Shown here in pieces: positions 1 through 10,883 of a DNA stretch of 64,000 nt. The notes below the pieces were generated by a model. That model made no database searches. It was not told where the DNA came from and saw nothing but the letters and a program-made list of their open reading frames with translations. The stretch comes from Pyrus communis (lineage: Eukaryota > Streptophyta > Magnoliopsida > Rosales > Rosaceae), in contig NC_084806.1 in the NCBI RefSeq assembly GCF_963583255.1, positions 27,592,435-27,656,434 on the forward strand. The letters run 5' to 3'. How positions within the stretch are numbered: position 1 is the first letter of the stretch; the number at the start of each line of letters is the position of its first letter. The position numbers were made by a program, and so were the translations under genes.

Positions 1-1
1 T

Positions 2-301
2 TACAGGCTTGAGTTGCTTCCAGAGTTGTCTAAAGTGCATGATGTGTTCCATGTTTCCATGCTTCGTCATTATGTTTCAGATCCGTCACATGTGATACCT
101 CCTTAACCTTTGGAAATTAATCCAGATTTAACTTATGATGAAGAGCCAGCAACTATTCTGGAATAGAAAGATAAGGTTCTGAGAAATAAGACCGTGCGTT
201 TAGTGAAAGTTTTGTGGAGGAATCACTCAGTGGAGGAAGCTACCTAGGAGACAGAGGAGCGTATGAAAGAGATGTATCCACGCTTGTTTTATGATTACTA
301 G
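2..301 (+). pseudogene. C-terminal end of a Ty3/gypsy polyprotein (integrase tail / chromodomain region)
   Basis: The frame starting at base 2 reads the typical end of a gypsy integrase. It has LPELSKVHDVFHVSMLRHY, then a decayed chromodomain-like stretch (VKVLWRNHSVEEAT), and ends at a stop at 299-301. Three in-frame stops interrupt it at family positions normally holding Gln, Gln and Trp. The polyprotein is cut by the window edge, so protease and reverse transcriptase are not visible. It sits directly 5' of a purine tract (348-356) and an LTR, so it belongs to the element whose 3' LTR begins at 357. The clade (Tekay/Del-like) is an inference from the tail and LTR start. Confidence 0.85.
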
Positions 302-347
302 TGGTTTGTTTGTTGTTGTTGTGTAATTTCGGGGATGAAATTTTCTT

Positions 348-356
348 AAGGGGGTA
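348..356 (+). other. Polypurine tract of the Ty3/gypsy element
   Basis: The purine-rich AAGGGGGTA lies immediately before the LTR start TGTTGTGACAACCC, where plus-strand priming of reverse transcription would occur. It marks the following LTR as the 3' LTR of a + strand element. Confidence 0.7.
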
Positions 357-1809
357 TGTTGTGACAACCCGTCCCAAAAATACAATCTATTTTATCTTTG
401 CTAGCGTGGAATGATGATTTTGCTCTTGAACGTTGTGTGGTGTTATATAGTTTAATCTTTGGATGTGGACCAAATATGTTAAGTCTTAATGGTTTGGACC
501 CAATTAGAACTTAGATTTTCTTTGTTTTTGGTTGGCTGCAACCTGGACCACACACTCATGCACACACATCAACCCATTGACCCTCTCTTCCCCCTTCCCT
601 CTCAGATTTTCTTCCATTTCCGTACAACTGTACAGACAACTCTCAAACTAACCCTTGCATGCACGGATCGACGTCGATGAGGTTGTTTTTATGTTCCTTG
701 TGAGCCCATGAGCTCATCCATATAGTTAGTTGGACTTGAAGACTTCATTTACTCGAGAACCAGAAAACCCCGATGAGGTCCACTGTTCAACCATCGTGAT
801 TGAAGAGGTTCTGTCGAGTTTGGAAGTGTTATATTGCTTTAGAACTTCTTCTCGAAGCTTAGGGAAGAATTTTGGAAGGTTTTGGACGTTACGAAGCTCG
901 GGTTTGACAAGTTGCAGAGATGGGCGGATTATCGTGATTTTCCCGACGAGATCCTATGAGTTTTAGGACCTAAAAGTGGTGAGGTTTTGCCCCTCTCATC
1001 CTAAGCTTCATTTTGGTTTAAATTTCGTGAAGTTTGGTTCAAAAATGAAGAAGATATGACAATTAGAAGGTTTTCCAGTTTTCGACGACGCAGACGCCGG
1101 CCGACCACTGCTCTAGCGAGGATCATTGGAGAAGACGAAGAATATTCCGTCAACTTTGATGGAATATACTAACGGCGTCAGGTATATTTAACAGTATATT
1201 TCATTTTTGGATGGAATATTCCCTAACGCCGTTAGGGTTTTCGTACGTATGCCAGGCATGCGCCTGCGCATGGGGGCACGTGGGTAGTCGGAAATTTTTT
1301 CTAAAAATATGGGGATGTTCGTGGTGTTGAGTAGATCACGTTGGTATATTCAAACGCCCCATTTGAGCATTGTATGAGAATCTATTATCTAGTTTCGTTT
1401 ATGTGTTTTAAATTAACATTTATATAGTTGTTTCGCATATAGTGAAACCTATCGTCAAGACGAGCGCAGTCAATCGAGGCTTAGGGACTACGACCCTTCC
1501 ACATACTAATGAGTGGGCTTTTGCTTTTCCGTATATACCTATATACTTGAGATTTTTCCCAGAAAATCGATTTAAATGAAATTATGTTTAGAAATGCCAT
1601 GCATATTGATTTATACGTAGATCATCATTGAATTAATATAGTATGCATAATTGTGATTTGACATTGTGGACGCTCAGGTAAGTACCAGGTGAGTTGTAGA
1701 TTGTTTATGTAAATTGATGATTATGTGAAATGTGTTGAGAGCTCATAAACCTGCACCACGGTGTTAGTGCTCGCGCCTGTGGTTAGGGCACAGTCATTTA
1801 CGTGATGTT

Positions 1810-3723
1810 TGATAGGAGCATATTTATGCGACTTAAATGGCTTGTTCTCGTACATTTACGTTATGTTTCTTTAGTTATTTTAGTTCTTTATGCTTCTTTT
1901 GTGTGTTTTCAGGTTCTAAGGGCAAAGTATGCAAAAGGATGCCTTTTGGAGCCTTTTGGAGCAAATTAGAGATTGGAATGGATATCATATGCTTGAAGCC
2001 AAAAGGATGGACGAAATTGAAGACTTGAAGTAGGAAAGTTAAAACCTAAAAAGACCTCATGTTTGAGCATCATTGAAAACTCCTACGCATTTTAGAACAC
2101 AAAAACAACATTCCTAGCAACCTTAGGACATTGTCGTGTGTTTCCTTGTGTCTCCCTTCCTTGCCATGCAAGGAAGGGCTTTGTTCCCTATTTTAAATAC
2201 TTAAACACTACCACTTATCATTCACCACATATCATTCACCACTTATCATATCATACATTCATTTATCACTTATCATAATCATTCACTTATCACTTAACAT
2301 ATCATACACTTATCACTTATCACTCATAATCATCTACACATTTCAACCATTTAAACACATGTACTTCACCTACAACATCCACCTACTTCACCTACAACAT
2401 CCACCTACTTCACCTACAACCTCCACTTACTTCACCAACCTCACACACTTACTTCACCTACAAATGACATAGCCATATGTTCCCTCCACTACTCCTATAA
2501 ATACCCTTGCATTCATTCATTCATGGACATCTCATTTCATACACAACACATTACAAACACATTCTCCCTTCCCTAGCCGTGAGCTTCCCATCCATTCCCT
2601 TATAATCCAAACACCACTCCTCATCCATTTCCATAATCCCCCAAACCTCACCTTAGACCTTGTGCTACAACAACGAGGAAGATAAGAGGGCCTAAACGTT
2701 CATACAATTCAAGTGTGAGTTGTTGGAATGTTTAGGTGTTTCTTTGATTTCAAAGTTTAAATTCAATTCTCTTTGTTTTGTACGTATGAGGAATGGAAGA
2801 GAAGAGTGCCTAAACGTTCATACAATTCAAGTTTGAGTTGTTGGAATGTTTAGGCGTTTCTTTGATTTCAAAGTTATGAGGAACTAAACCCCCTTTAGCT
2901 AGGGGGTGATTCGAAACTATGTTTATATTTGCAATATGAATTGATTAACTTTCGTTGGAATTTCATAAGTTGTGGATTCAATTTGTTTAACCGTTTGATT
3001 GATAACTTATTTATGAATGTTTATTAAGAATGCGCGCTTAATTTTCATGCATAAATATGACGCTAGAATATAAGTGAATTTCACCTAATCGTTATGAACT
3101 TATATTCACAAGTAGTGGAGGTTGCTTATAAACAATCACGTTAAATGAATTCTTGGCACGAGTTTCATGCTCATCATAGTAACGAATGCCTCGTCAACAC
3201 TTATAGTTTTCATAATGCTTAATGATCTTTGATTGTATCTTTATTGTGCTGTTCACGTAAAGGACTTTTGGAGAATGTGGTGAATTGCGTTGCGCTAACC
3301 CATCCAATTCATTAACTTAAGGAAAACTTGACGGTTAATTTAAGCGGACCTAATTAACCCGGGGCGTTGAGTTTCATAATTTATCGAAAGACCAACTGAG
3401 AATCAATCTTGTATGCAAGTGTAACATGTGTGGAGAAGAACCCCTTGGCTATTCCATCATCCATATTTTATTCACATTCATATTTACATTCTGTTTTAAT
3501 TGCAATTTGTTCATTTAGTTTAATTTTGTCAAAACCTAAATCCCCCTTTACTTTAATGTCAAATTAGTTAGAAATCAATTTAGTTTGTGTTTTTACGTTT
3601 TTGAGTCAAATCCAAGTGATTAACAATCCCTCCTAATCCCCGGTCCAGAACGATCCCTACTTATACTTATACTACAATTGTCAAAAAGAGGGTTTAATTT
3701 ATGCGCGTATAATTCTCGCATCA
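1810..3723 (+). repeat. 5' LTR of the young non-autonomous element
   Basis: It starts TGATAGGAGCATA and ends CTCGCATCA (TG..CA). It holds a 'tataaatacc' TATA-like box near 2508, a CA/CT-rich minisatellite (2360-2450) and two copies of the block 'gcctaaacgttcatacaatt' (about 2690 and 2810). A 63-codon ORF at 1837-2028 is identical in both LTRs, but identity is expected from LTR replication, so I do not call it a gene. Confidence 0.95.
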
Positions 3724-3728
3724 AATTT

Positions 3729-3746
3729 TGGCGCCATTGCCGGGGA
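3729..3746 (+). other. Primer-binding site, tRNA-Asp type
   Basis: TGGCGCCATTGCCGGGGA begins five bases after the LTR end. It matches, with one difference, the Asp-tRNA-complementary primer site known from Athila-group elements (TGGCGCCGTTGCCGGGGA). It fixes the element's orientation as +. Confidence 0.85.
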
Positions 3747-3826
3747 TTAGCAACTTTGCTAATCTCTTGGATTGTTTTATTTTCGTTTGTGTGTATATAT
3801 TTTTAGTTTTATTTTAGACGCAAGAC

Positions 3827-4969
3827 ATGGCACTTGATAGTGCTTCTCTTTTGTCACAGCTTATGGAAGAGTACCAAACGCAAAGAGTTGGTACATTTGA
3901 TCATAATCAATCAAGGAACGACGTGTTTTCCAATACTTACAATTCCGATTGGAGTGATCATTCAAACTCTATATGGTGGGAACCTCAACATATTCAACAA
4001 GAAGGATATTGGCAGCCTTATGAGGAGTTCTATTCAACGTCTATGCATCCACCACAACCTCATATTCAATATGCCCAACCAAACTCAAGTTCGTCAATAG
4101 ATTATAATCAAAAGCTTAATGAATTACTTTGTTTGGTGCAGGGCTCACAAAACCAAGTCGAGGAGACTCAACAAGGAGAATATTGGCAACCATATGAGGA
4201 GTTCTATACAATGCCTATGCAGCCACCACAACCTGCCCAAAGCAATGTAAGTAATTCAAGCGATAATGATACGATTTTTCAATTACTTACTACTTTGACG
4301 CAGGAAGTCCAAACTCAAACCAAGGACGAACAAAATCAAGACAAGAAGTTGGGTAAATTGGAGGAGCAAATTGGGCAGATTATGGAGTTCATGAAACAAA
4401 TTCAAGAGCAAAAAGTGGATGAGGAGCTGCTAATTGAGGAAGAGGAACACACGCAACCTATGGCAAGGGTGGAAACACCTTTGCCGCAGGCACCTATCGC
4501 TCCTACGCCATCCAATTCAGGTAAGGTTGTTCCAAAGTTAATTATTTCTAACCCCGTTCCACTGAATGTCCCTATTCCTTGCAGGATTATGCAATCCAAG
4601 GAAGAAGAGGGTGAGAAAGGCATCTTCGAATCCTTTCCAAAGAATCAAGAGCAAGATGTGACTGGGGAATGTCTAGAAAAGGATATACTTGAGGCAAACA
4701 ACCCCAAAGAAATTGAATTTTATGACACAAGACAAGGACCAATACTCACATGCAATCTGGCCAAGTCCAATATCCCTGAAACTTTCCAGGGAGTGGTGTT
4801 TATTCTTGAGTTTATGTCGGAGCACACAGGTAAGCCGCCTCCCCGAATTTCAATTTTCTTTTATACTAATATGTTGTTAATGATCCAGGCACCCACTTTA
4901 GAATTTGAACCAATGCCGGTTTACTTCAAGTATCACCTTCCATTCAAGGACCAATTCCATGCCGTTTGA
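3827..4969 (+). CDS. gag-derived ORF of the non-autonomous LTR element
   Basis: This is a 380-codon ORF starting at the first ATG after the primer site, about 80 bp into the interior. The N-terminal third is Gln/Asn/Tyr-rich. It contains an internal duplication: 'YWQPYEEFY' followed by Met/Pro/Gln occurs near residues 64-80 and again near 119-135. Residues about 165-200 form a likely coiled coil (LGKLEEQIGQIMEFMKQ), resembling the C-terminal part of Athila/Tat gag. The last residues (APTLEFEPMPVYFKYHLPF) resemble the linker before the pol enzymes of such elements. No zinc knuckle or protease is seen. An A-rich tract follows the stop. It is probably a structural or vestigial protein made by splicing together gag and pol edges; the function is inferred. 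Confidence 0.6.
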   Translation: MALDSASLLSQLMEEYQTQRVGTFDHNQSRNDVFSNTYNSDWSDHSNSIWWEPQHIQQEGYWQPYEEFYSTSMHPPQPHIQYAQPNSSSSIDYNQKLNELLCLVQGSQNQVEETQQGEYWQPYEEFYTMPMQPPQPAQSNVSNSSDNDTIFQLLTTLTQEVQTQTKDEQNQDKKLGKLEEQIGQIMEFMKQIQEQKVDEELLIEEEEHTQPMARVETPLPQAPIAPTPSNSGKVVPKLIISNPVPLNVPIPCRIMQSKEEEGEKGIFESFPKNQEQDVTGECLEKDILEANNPKEIEFYDTRQGPILTCNLAKSNIPETFQGVVFILEFMSEHTGKPPPRISIFFYTNMLLMIQAPTLEFEPMPVYFKYHLPFKDQFHAV

Positions 4970-5058
4970 TTTTATTTATGTAAAAAAAAAAAAAAAATAA
5001 ATAAATAAATAAAAATCATATATTAAATAAAATACTAAACATGGAGAAAGATGGTGCT

Positions 5059-5730
5059 TCACAAAGGGTGTTTACGTGAAGCCCCACTACAAGGCGTCGG
5101 AGCTGAAGGCATCGGAGCAGAAGGCATCGGAGCGGAAGGCATAGAAGCGGAAGGCATCGGAGCGGAAGGCATCGGAGCTAGAGCATTCCAGGCCTCAATA
5201 CTTGGCCAAGCGCTGGATGACCCAGGAAAAAGGTGCCTCTGGAGATAAGCAGAAAACCTTTGACGGTCGCTTTGAATCCGACCTTCAGACTCTTGCAGTT
5301 CATCAAGCTTCCTCTTCATGCCCGTCGAATAGTTGTTTGCAAGCACGTGCAAACTTCTATTCTCGTACTTAAGCTGCTGGATCTCTTGCTTAAGACTTTC
5401 CACCTCTGCCATCAATGATTCCACCTGACGGGAGCGGGCAAGCAGGCGTTGGCCCATGTTGGACACAGAACTCGCACACTGAACACTAAGTGCGAGGGAC
5501 TCTTGAACGGCCAACTCATCGGACCGTCCTGACAGCAGCCTACTATCTTTTGGAGTAAGGAGGTTCCTAGCTACTATTGTAGCTGTTGTGGCGTCCTGCA
5601 TCACGGAGTCTTCACCTGTGAGAGGACCGTTAGAAGATAAGAAAGAAGGGCGTCATACGTTACCTTGACGCGGCGCGCCCGTATCACTGCTAAGGCTCAA
5701 TTCCAAGCTAAGGTTCGATGAGTTTGCCAT
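5059..5730 (-). CDS. Antisense two-exon gene inside the LTR element: coiled-coil protein of about 207 residues
   Basis: On the - strand an ATG at 5730 opens exon 1 (5730-5664: MANSSNLSLELSLSSDTGAP..). A GTAACG donor and a CTCACAG acceptor bound a 48-bp intron (5663-5616), and exon 2 runs 5615-5059. The joined frame is open for about 207 residues. The middle is a long coiled coil (roughly residues 80-150, e.g. VESLMAEVESLKQEIQQLK). The C-terminus is a Pro/Ala/Met/Ser repeat (APMPS units) encoded by a 15-bp minisatellite. I recognise similar sequences as abundant uncharacterised proteins in Rosaceae genomes, but no function is known to me. A captured host gene and an element accessory gene are both possible. 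Antisense accessory genes are known in some other plant LTR elements (for example maize Grande). Confidence 0.7.
5094..5184 (+). repeat. 15-bp minisatellite coding the APMPS repeats
   Basis: About six tandem units of the type GCATCGGAGCGGAAG, with small variants. The period is a multiple of three, so the antisense frame stays open and yields repeated Ala-Pro-Met-Pro-Ser. Confidence 0.9.
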
Positions 5731-5735
5731 TTTTC

Positions 5736-6110
5736 AAAAGTGTTCAAAGAGAAGGGATAGAGTTAAATTTCAAAAGGCCGGAGACGATGTTCAAGAATGG
5801 GAAATCTTCAGAGTGTGTTTGTTGTGGTGATCGATAGCTCTATAAAAAGCCAAGGCGACGCGTCCACCGATTCAAAAAGCCGGAATTTCCGGCGTAATTT
5901 TGGCGACGCTCCCTCGGCTTTTCAGAAAACGCGTTCAACTTTGTCAAAAGATTTCTGACAAAGCTGAAAACACGTGGAGGCCATCATCGCAACTACACAT
6001 CTTTAGCCGACAAGCGCAAAGTTCGGCGACGCTTTCTCTGCTTTTCAGAAGACGCGTGCAGCTTTGTCAAAAGGAGCCGCATCCGCACTACTACGTGTCG
6101 TTCACAAAGC
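5736..6110. promoter_or_regulatory. Candidate promoter region of the antisense gene, with a repeated GC-rich block
   Basis: Two copies of a ~54-bp block (5900-5953 and 6023-6075; 'ggcgacgct' then 'cttttcagaa.acgcg' and 'ctttgtcaaaag') lie upstream of the antisense ATG. A G-box CACGTG is at 5971-5976, and an ABRE-like TACGTGTC is near 6091. A CTATAAAAAG motif at 5840-5849 reads as a TATA box on the + strand, so the region could also fire the other way. The promoter role is inferred from position and motifs only. Confidence 0.4.
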
Positions 6111-6253
6111 GAAGGGGCGCCTGCTCAGAAATCGAAGAGGCGTCTTCAAAGATCGAAGAGGTGCCACTATTTCAAAAAGCCGGATTTGCGGGATCAAAAC
6201 GTTTGTCGACAAGGGTAAAAGAACAGTACCACCACTTGCTATTATCTCTATAT

Positions 6254-6556
6254 ATGTCGACCTTCATTTTTTTTGGCAAGGCAGACCTGAAGAAAATGCC
6301 CAGCTCTTCCTCACCTCTGAGGCCGCAAAGCCTTTCGAAATACTCAATTCTTTCTTCTTCCCCAAAGATGATACCAGATGACTGGAGTACATATGACCTA
6401 GGAGGAAACGGCGGATTGAAGCATGTGCTGATTCATTCACCGCTTCTTCAAAGCAAAGGTATCTCATATCATCAAGGTCTAAAGCAAAAGTATCTCATAT
6501 CATGCTCTTTCCCTGTCTTTTTCTTTGTCCTTGTTCTTACTTGCATGGCAAAGTAA
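6254..6556 (+). other. Open frame of 100 codons of uncertain coding status in the element interior
   Basis: An ATG at 6254 opens a frame with LSKYSILSSSPKMIPD and a hydrophobic C-terminus. The reversed element at the window end has the matching frame (63984-63601). Differences between the two copies are almost all amino-acid changing, which speaks against a maintained protein. Further upstream the same frame is open but has no ATG. I list it because it recurs, not because I believe it is a gene. Confidence 0.3.
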
Positions 6557-7139
6557 AAGAAGCAATCAGCCGGCACTTGGAGTCAGTCTTCCGATCTGGA
6601 GCCAACTGCCTGAAATCTATTCCTGATTGCTTACCTAGCGTTGCTCTCGAGTAGTCATCTTCAACGGTTGATACACTTCCGGAGAAGGGACCACTTCTGC
6701 AAAGGGGCGCGAGTAAGGCAAGTGAAAATGATACATTGAAGCATGTGGAGACAAACATAGGCTGAGTTATCCTCCAACCCTTTTCAATACGAATTGGAAA
6801 GATTGAACAAAGAAACAGACCAAAGGGGTATGCTCAGACCTTCGGGGAAGACCAAAAGAAATCCTCCAGCCTAGTAGCACAAAGGAAAATCAACAAGTGG
6901 AGGAGATTAAAAGAATCATGCAGCCCAGTTCAAGAGTATGCCTGTGGAATCACCAAGATCATTGCCTCAATGCAATCACCAAGGAGAAGAGGGAATTTAC
7001 ACTTCATAACCAGATTTGCGTCCCTAAACTCTTCTCTTTGTTAATTACATTTTGCCATGTTTAGTATGTTTAAGTTCTTTTTATGTGTTTACTTATGTTT
7101 TGTGTGAATCTATGCTTAAAACATTGAGGACAATGTTTG

Positions 7140-8770
7140 ATTTAAGTGTGGGGGGTAACTAATGTTGTTAATGCAAATTCGTGGGATTTTATCGCCCATA
7201 ACTTCAAATGTTGTTCCTTACTGTTTTAAGGTGTTTTTAAGTTGTTTTAGAGTGTTTTAGTATGTTTTGTTTTTATAACTCCGAAAATACCATAAAAATT
7301 TGAAAAAATTGTTTTGAAAAGCCTAAAAAGAGTGTTTTGAGTCGTTTTTGTGTGTTTGTGTCTTAGGGTACCTTCCAACACAATAATGAGGATTTGGTTT
7401 GTAATTGCATGACTGTTAAAAAGAGTTATAAACATGGATGAAAGTTTGATTTACTCTTGGTATATGCTTGGTTTTGGTTATAATGTATGACTTCACATGC
7501 AATCATAAAAGAAAAATTCGTTTTTGTAACATGCTTGAAGGAAGGAACTCAAACAAACGCTACAACCCTGAGAGACTTGAGCCTATAACGTTCTTTGGAG
7601 AGTATAATCTGTGATTTCTTGTTTTCTAAAGTCGTTGCATGATCTCATTATTCCTTGCTTGGTTACTACTTAGAATGCAATTGTATCATGATAGAACTAA
7701 ATGCTAGAACTTATATCCGTTTCATTCAAAGCATGATATTGATTGCATAACATACAATAAGATGAAGTTGTTAGTTAAGCCAAAGCCAAAAAGCCTATCC
7801 CTTTTCACATGTATTGTAGGATTACCCCTTTTGAGCCTTTTCAAGCTTATTTTCTTTGTTAACCCCTTGTTCTTAAAGGATAGTGAAGCATGACTTAGAA
7901 TGAACTCCTTTTGATCAATATACTGCAGAAAATAAGTGTGGGGGAAGATAATAGGGCACGGCCAAAGAATGAAATAAAGAAAAAAATTGTTGAAAAGAAA
8001 GAAAAAAAAAAAAAAAAAGAGTTGAAAAATAAGTGAGAATGATCTCACAAGCATTGGTTATTGAAACTAGGGTCCAAAAGAATGAATTTGACCCTAGTTG
8101 TTGCATGAATCTTCCCTTGTGTTTAAAAGTTGATTTCTGCCATTAAAAGTGAGTTTAAGTGTCAATTTCATTACTTCGCTTTCTATTACCTTTGTTTCAC
8201 TTTACCTTTCTTTGTTAAACCATTACCCTTAGCCCCGTTACAACCCTCAACTTCTATCTTGATGTTATGTATTCAATATGTGGAGTTTGGAATTGATATG
8301 AGCTTATGGAATCACTGGTTATCATTCTAAGTAGTAGCATTCCATTCATGAGATCATATACATGTTAATAATTCCAGAAAATGCTTTCCTTGTTATAACA
8401 TATGTGAGTGTTCGTCTACATGTTTACATCAATCTTCTCACATATACCTAGTGTAGGGTGTGTAGTCAGAAAATCTGTGTGAAAAACGAGAGTACATCTA
8501 GTAAGAAATTGAGGGAATTCTCTAAGGCATGTTACTACATTCAAAACATGGTTTTAAATGCTTAATTGTGAACTAGTATGTGGTGACTATGAGTAAGAAT
8601 GTACTTAAGTGTAAAGATGGCTCAAATCTGTGAGAATAATGATTTTTAACTTGTCATGTGCATTGGAAGTCCCTGATACGATTGTTGGAAGGTGTAGGTT
8701 GTGTTTTGTTCTTTTTGTTTTGTTTTTCTGTTTTGCACGAGGACTAGCAAAAGCTAAGTGTGGGGGTATT
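7140..8770 (+). other. 3' interior of the young element with repeated PPT-like motifs
   Basis: No gene is visible from about 6600 to 8770. The motif AAGTGTGGGGG occurs at about 7144, 7934 and 8756. The last copy abuts the 3' LTR and is the functional polypurine tract. The reversed element at the window end carries counterparts of the inner copies. An A-tract is at 8003-8019. Confidence 0.6.
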
Positions 8771-10683
8771 TGATAGGAGCATATTTATGCGACTTAAATG
8801 GCTTGTTCTCGTACATTTACGTTATGTTTCTTTAGTTATTTTAGTTCTTTATGCTTCTTTTGTGTGTTTTCAGGTTCTAAGGGCAAAGTATGCAAAAGGA
8901 TGCCTTTTGGAGCCTTTTGGAGCAAATTAGAGATTGGAATGGATATCATATGCTTGAAGCCAAAAGGATGGACGAAATTGAAGACTTGAAGTAGGAAAGT
9001 TAAAACCTAAAAAGACCTCATGTTTGAGCATCATTGAAAACTCCTACGCATTTTAGAACACAAAAACAACATTCCTAGCAACCTTAGGACATTGTCGTGT
9101 GTTTCCTTGTGTCTCCCTTCCTTGCCATGCAAGGAAGGGCTTTGTTCCCTATTTTAAATACTTAAACACTACCACTTATCATTCACCACATATCACTCAC
9201 CACTTATCATATCATACATTCATTTATCACTTATCATAATCATTCACTTATCACTTAACATATCATACACTTATCACTTATCACTCATAATCATCTACAC
9301 ATTTCAACCATTTAAACACATGTACTTCACCTACAACATCCACCTACTTCACCTACAACATCCACCTACTTCACCTACAACCTCCACTTACTTCACCAAC
9401 CTCACACACTTACTTCACCTACAAATGACATAGCCATATGTTCCCTCCACTACTCCTATAAATACCCTTGCATTCATTCATTCATGGACATCTCATTTCA
9501 TACACAACACATTACAAACACATTCTCCCTTCCCTAGCCGTGAGCTTCCCATCCATTCCCTTATAATCCAAACACCACTCCTCATCCATTTCCATAATCC
9601 CCCAAACCTCACCTTAGACCTTGTGCTACAACAACGAGGAAGATAAGAGGGCCTAAACGTTCATACAATTCAAGTGTGAGTTGTTGGAATGTTTAGGTGT
9701 TTCTTTGATTTCAAAGTTTAAATTCAATTCTCTTTGTTTTGTACGTATGAGGAATGGAAGAGAAGAGTGCCTAAACGTTCATACAATTCAAGTTTGAGTT
9801 GTTGGAATGTTTAGGCGTTTCTTTGATTTCAAAGTTATGAGGAACTAAACCCCCTTTAGCTAGGGGGTGATTCGAAACTATGTTTATATTTGCAATATGA
9901 ATTGATTAACTTTCGTTGGAATTTCATAAGTTGTGGATTCAATTTGTTTAACCGTTTGATTGATAACTTATTTATGAATGTTTATTAAGAATGCGCGCTT
10001 AATTTTCATGCATAAATATGACGCTAGAATATAAGTGAATTTCACCTAATCGTTATGAACTTATATTCACAAGTAGTGGAGGTTGCTTATAAACAATCGC
10101 GTTAAATGAATTCTTGGCACGAGTTTCATGCTCATCATAGTAACGAATGCCTCGTCAACACTTATAGTTTTCATAATGCTTAATGATCTTTGATTGTATC
10201 TTTATTGTGCTGTTCACGTAAAGGACTTTTGGAGAATGTGGTGAATTGCGTTGCGCTAACCCATCCAATTCATTAACTTAAGGAAAACTTGACGGTTAAT
10301 TTAAGCGGACCTAATTAACCCGGGGCGTTGAGTTTCATAATTTATCGAAAGACCAACTGAGAATCAACTTGTATGCAAGTGTAACATGTGTGGAGAAGAA
10401 CCCCTTGGCTATTCCATCATCCATATTTTATTCACATTCATATTTACATTCTGTTTTAATTGCAATTTGTTCATTTAGTTTAATTTTGTCAAAACCTAAA
10501 TCCCCCTTTACTTTAATGTCAAATTAGTTAGAAATCAATTTAGTTTGTGTTTTTACGTTTTTGAGTCAAATCCAAGTGATTAACAATCCCTCCTAATCCC
10601 CGGTCCAGAACGATCCCTACTTATATTTATACTACAATTGTCAAAAAGAGGGTTTAATTTATGCGCGTATAATTCTCGCATCA
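8771..10683 (+). repeat. 3' LTR of the young non-autonomous element
   Basis: This 1,913-bp LTR is near-identical to 1810-3723. By eye I see three substitutions (in the TATCATTCACC block, at AAACAATCACG and at TTATACTTATAC) and one 1-bp indel (GAATCAATCTTG versus GAATCAACTTG). Confidence 0.95.
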
Positions 10684-10883
10684 ATGTTCACCTCCCGCAC
10701 CATACGCTCACCTTGGATACAAGTTAAGTGCACAGTCCTGTTGTATAAACCACTATAAGTGGTTCCGACTCGTAGGTGACCTGCAATTATTCGCACAATC
10801 TTCATGTGATCGTAGCACTTGAGCGTATTTATTTACACCTAGTCTTGTCGTACAGACCATTTTAGGTGGTTCTGACTCGTGTG

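Larger units (their letters stand above)
1810..10683 (+). mobile_element. Complete, very young non-autonomous LTR retrotransposon (LARD / TR-GAG type, Athila-like signals)
   Basis: The element is 8,874 bp, flanked by the perfect 5-bp duplication ATGTT (1805-1809 and 10684-10688). Its LTRs are 1810-3723 and 8771-10683. A primer-binding site follows the 5' LTR and a purine tract precedes the 3' LTR. The 5.05 kb interior has a gag-like ORF at 3827-4969 and an antisense two-exon gene at 5059-5730. I could find no reverse transcriptase, RNase H or integrase. It must therefore use enzymes from another element; the tRNA-Asp-type primer site suggests an Athila-like helper (inference). It is inserted in the LTR of the older gypsy element. 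The two LTRs differ at only a few positions, so the insertion is recent. Confidence 0.93.

Noticed and set aside
1837..2028. Identical 63-codon frames in both LTRs (1837-2028 and 8798-8989)
   Set aside because: Identity follows from LTR replication during a recent insertion. There are no coding signatures, and in the third copy the region is diverged.
6254..6556. A frame shared by the young element and the reversed copy (6254-6556 and 63984-63601) as a conserved small protein
   Set aside because: Between the two copies nearly all base differences in the first 50 codons change the amino acid. That is not the pattern of a maintained protein.
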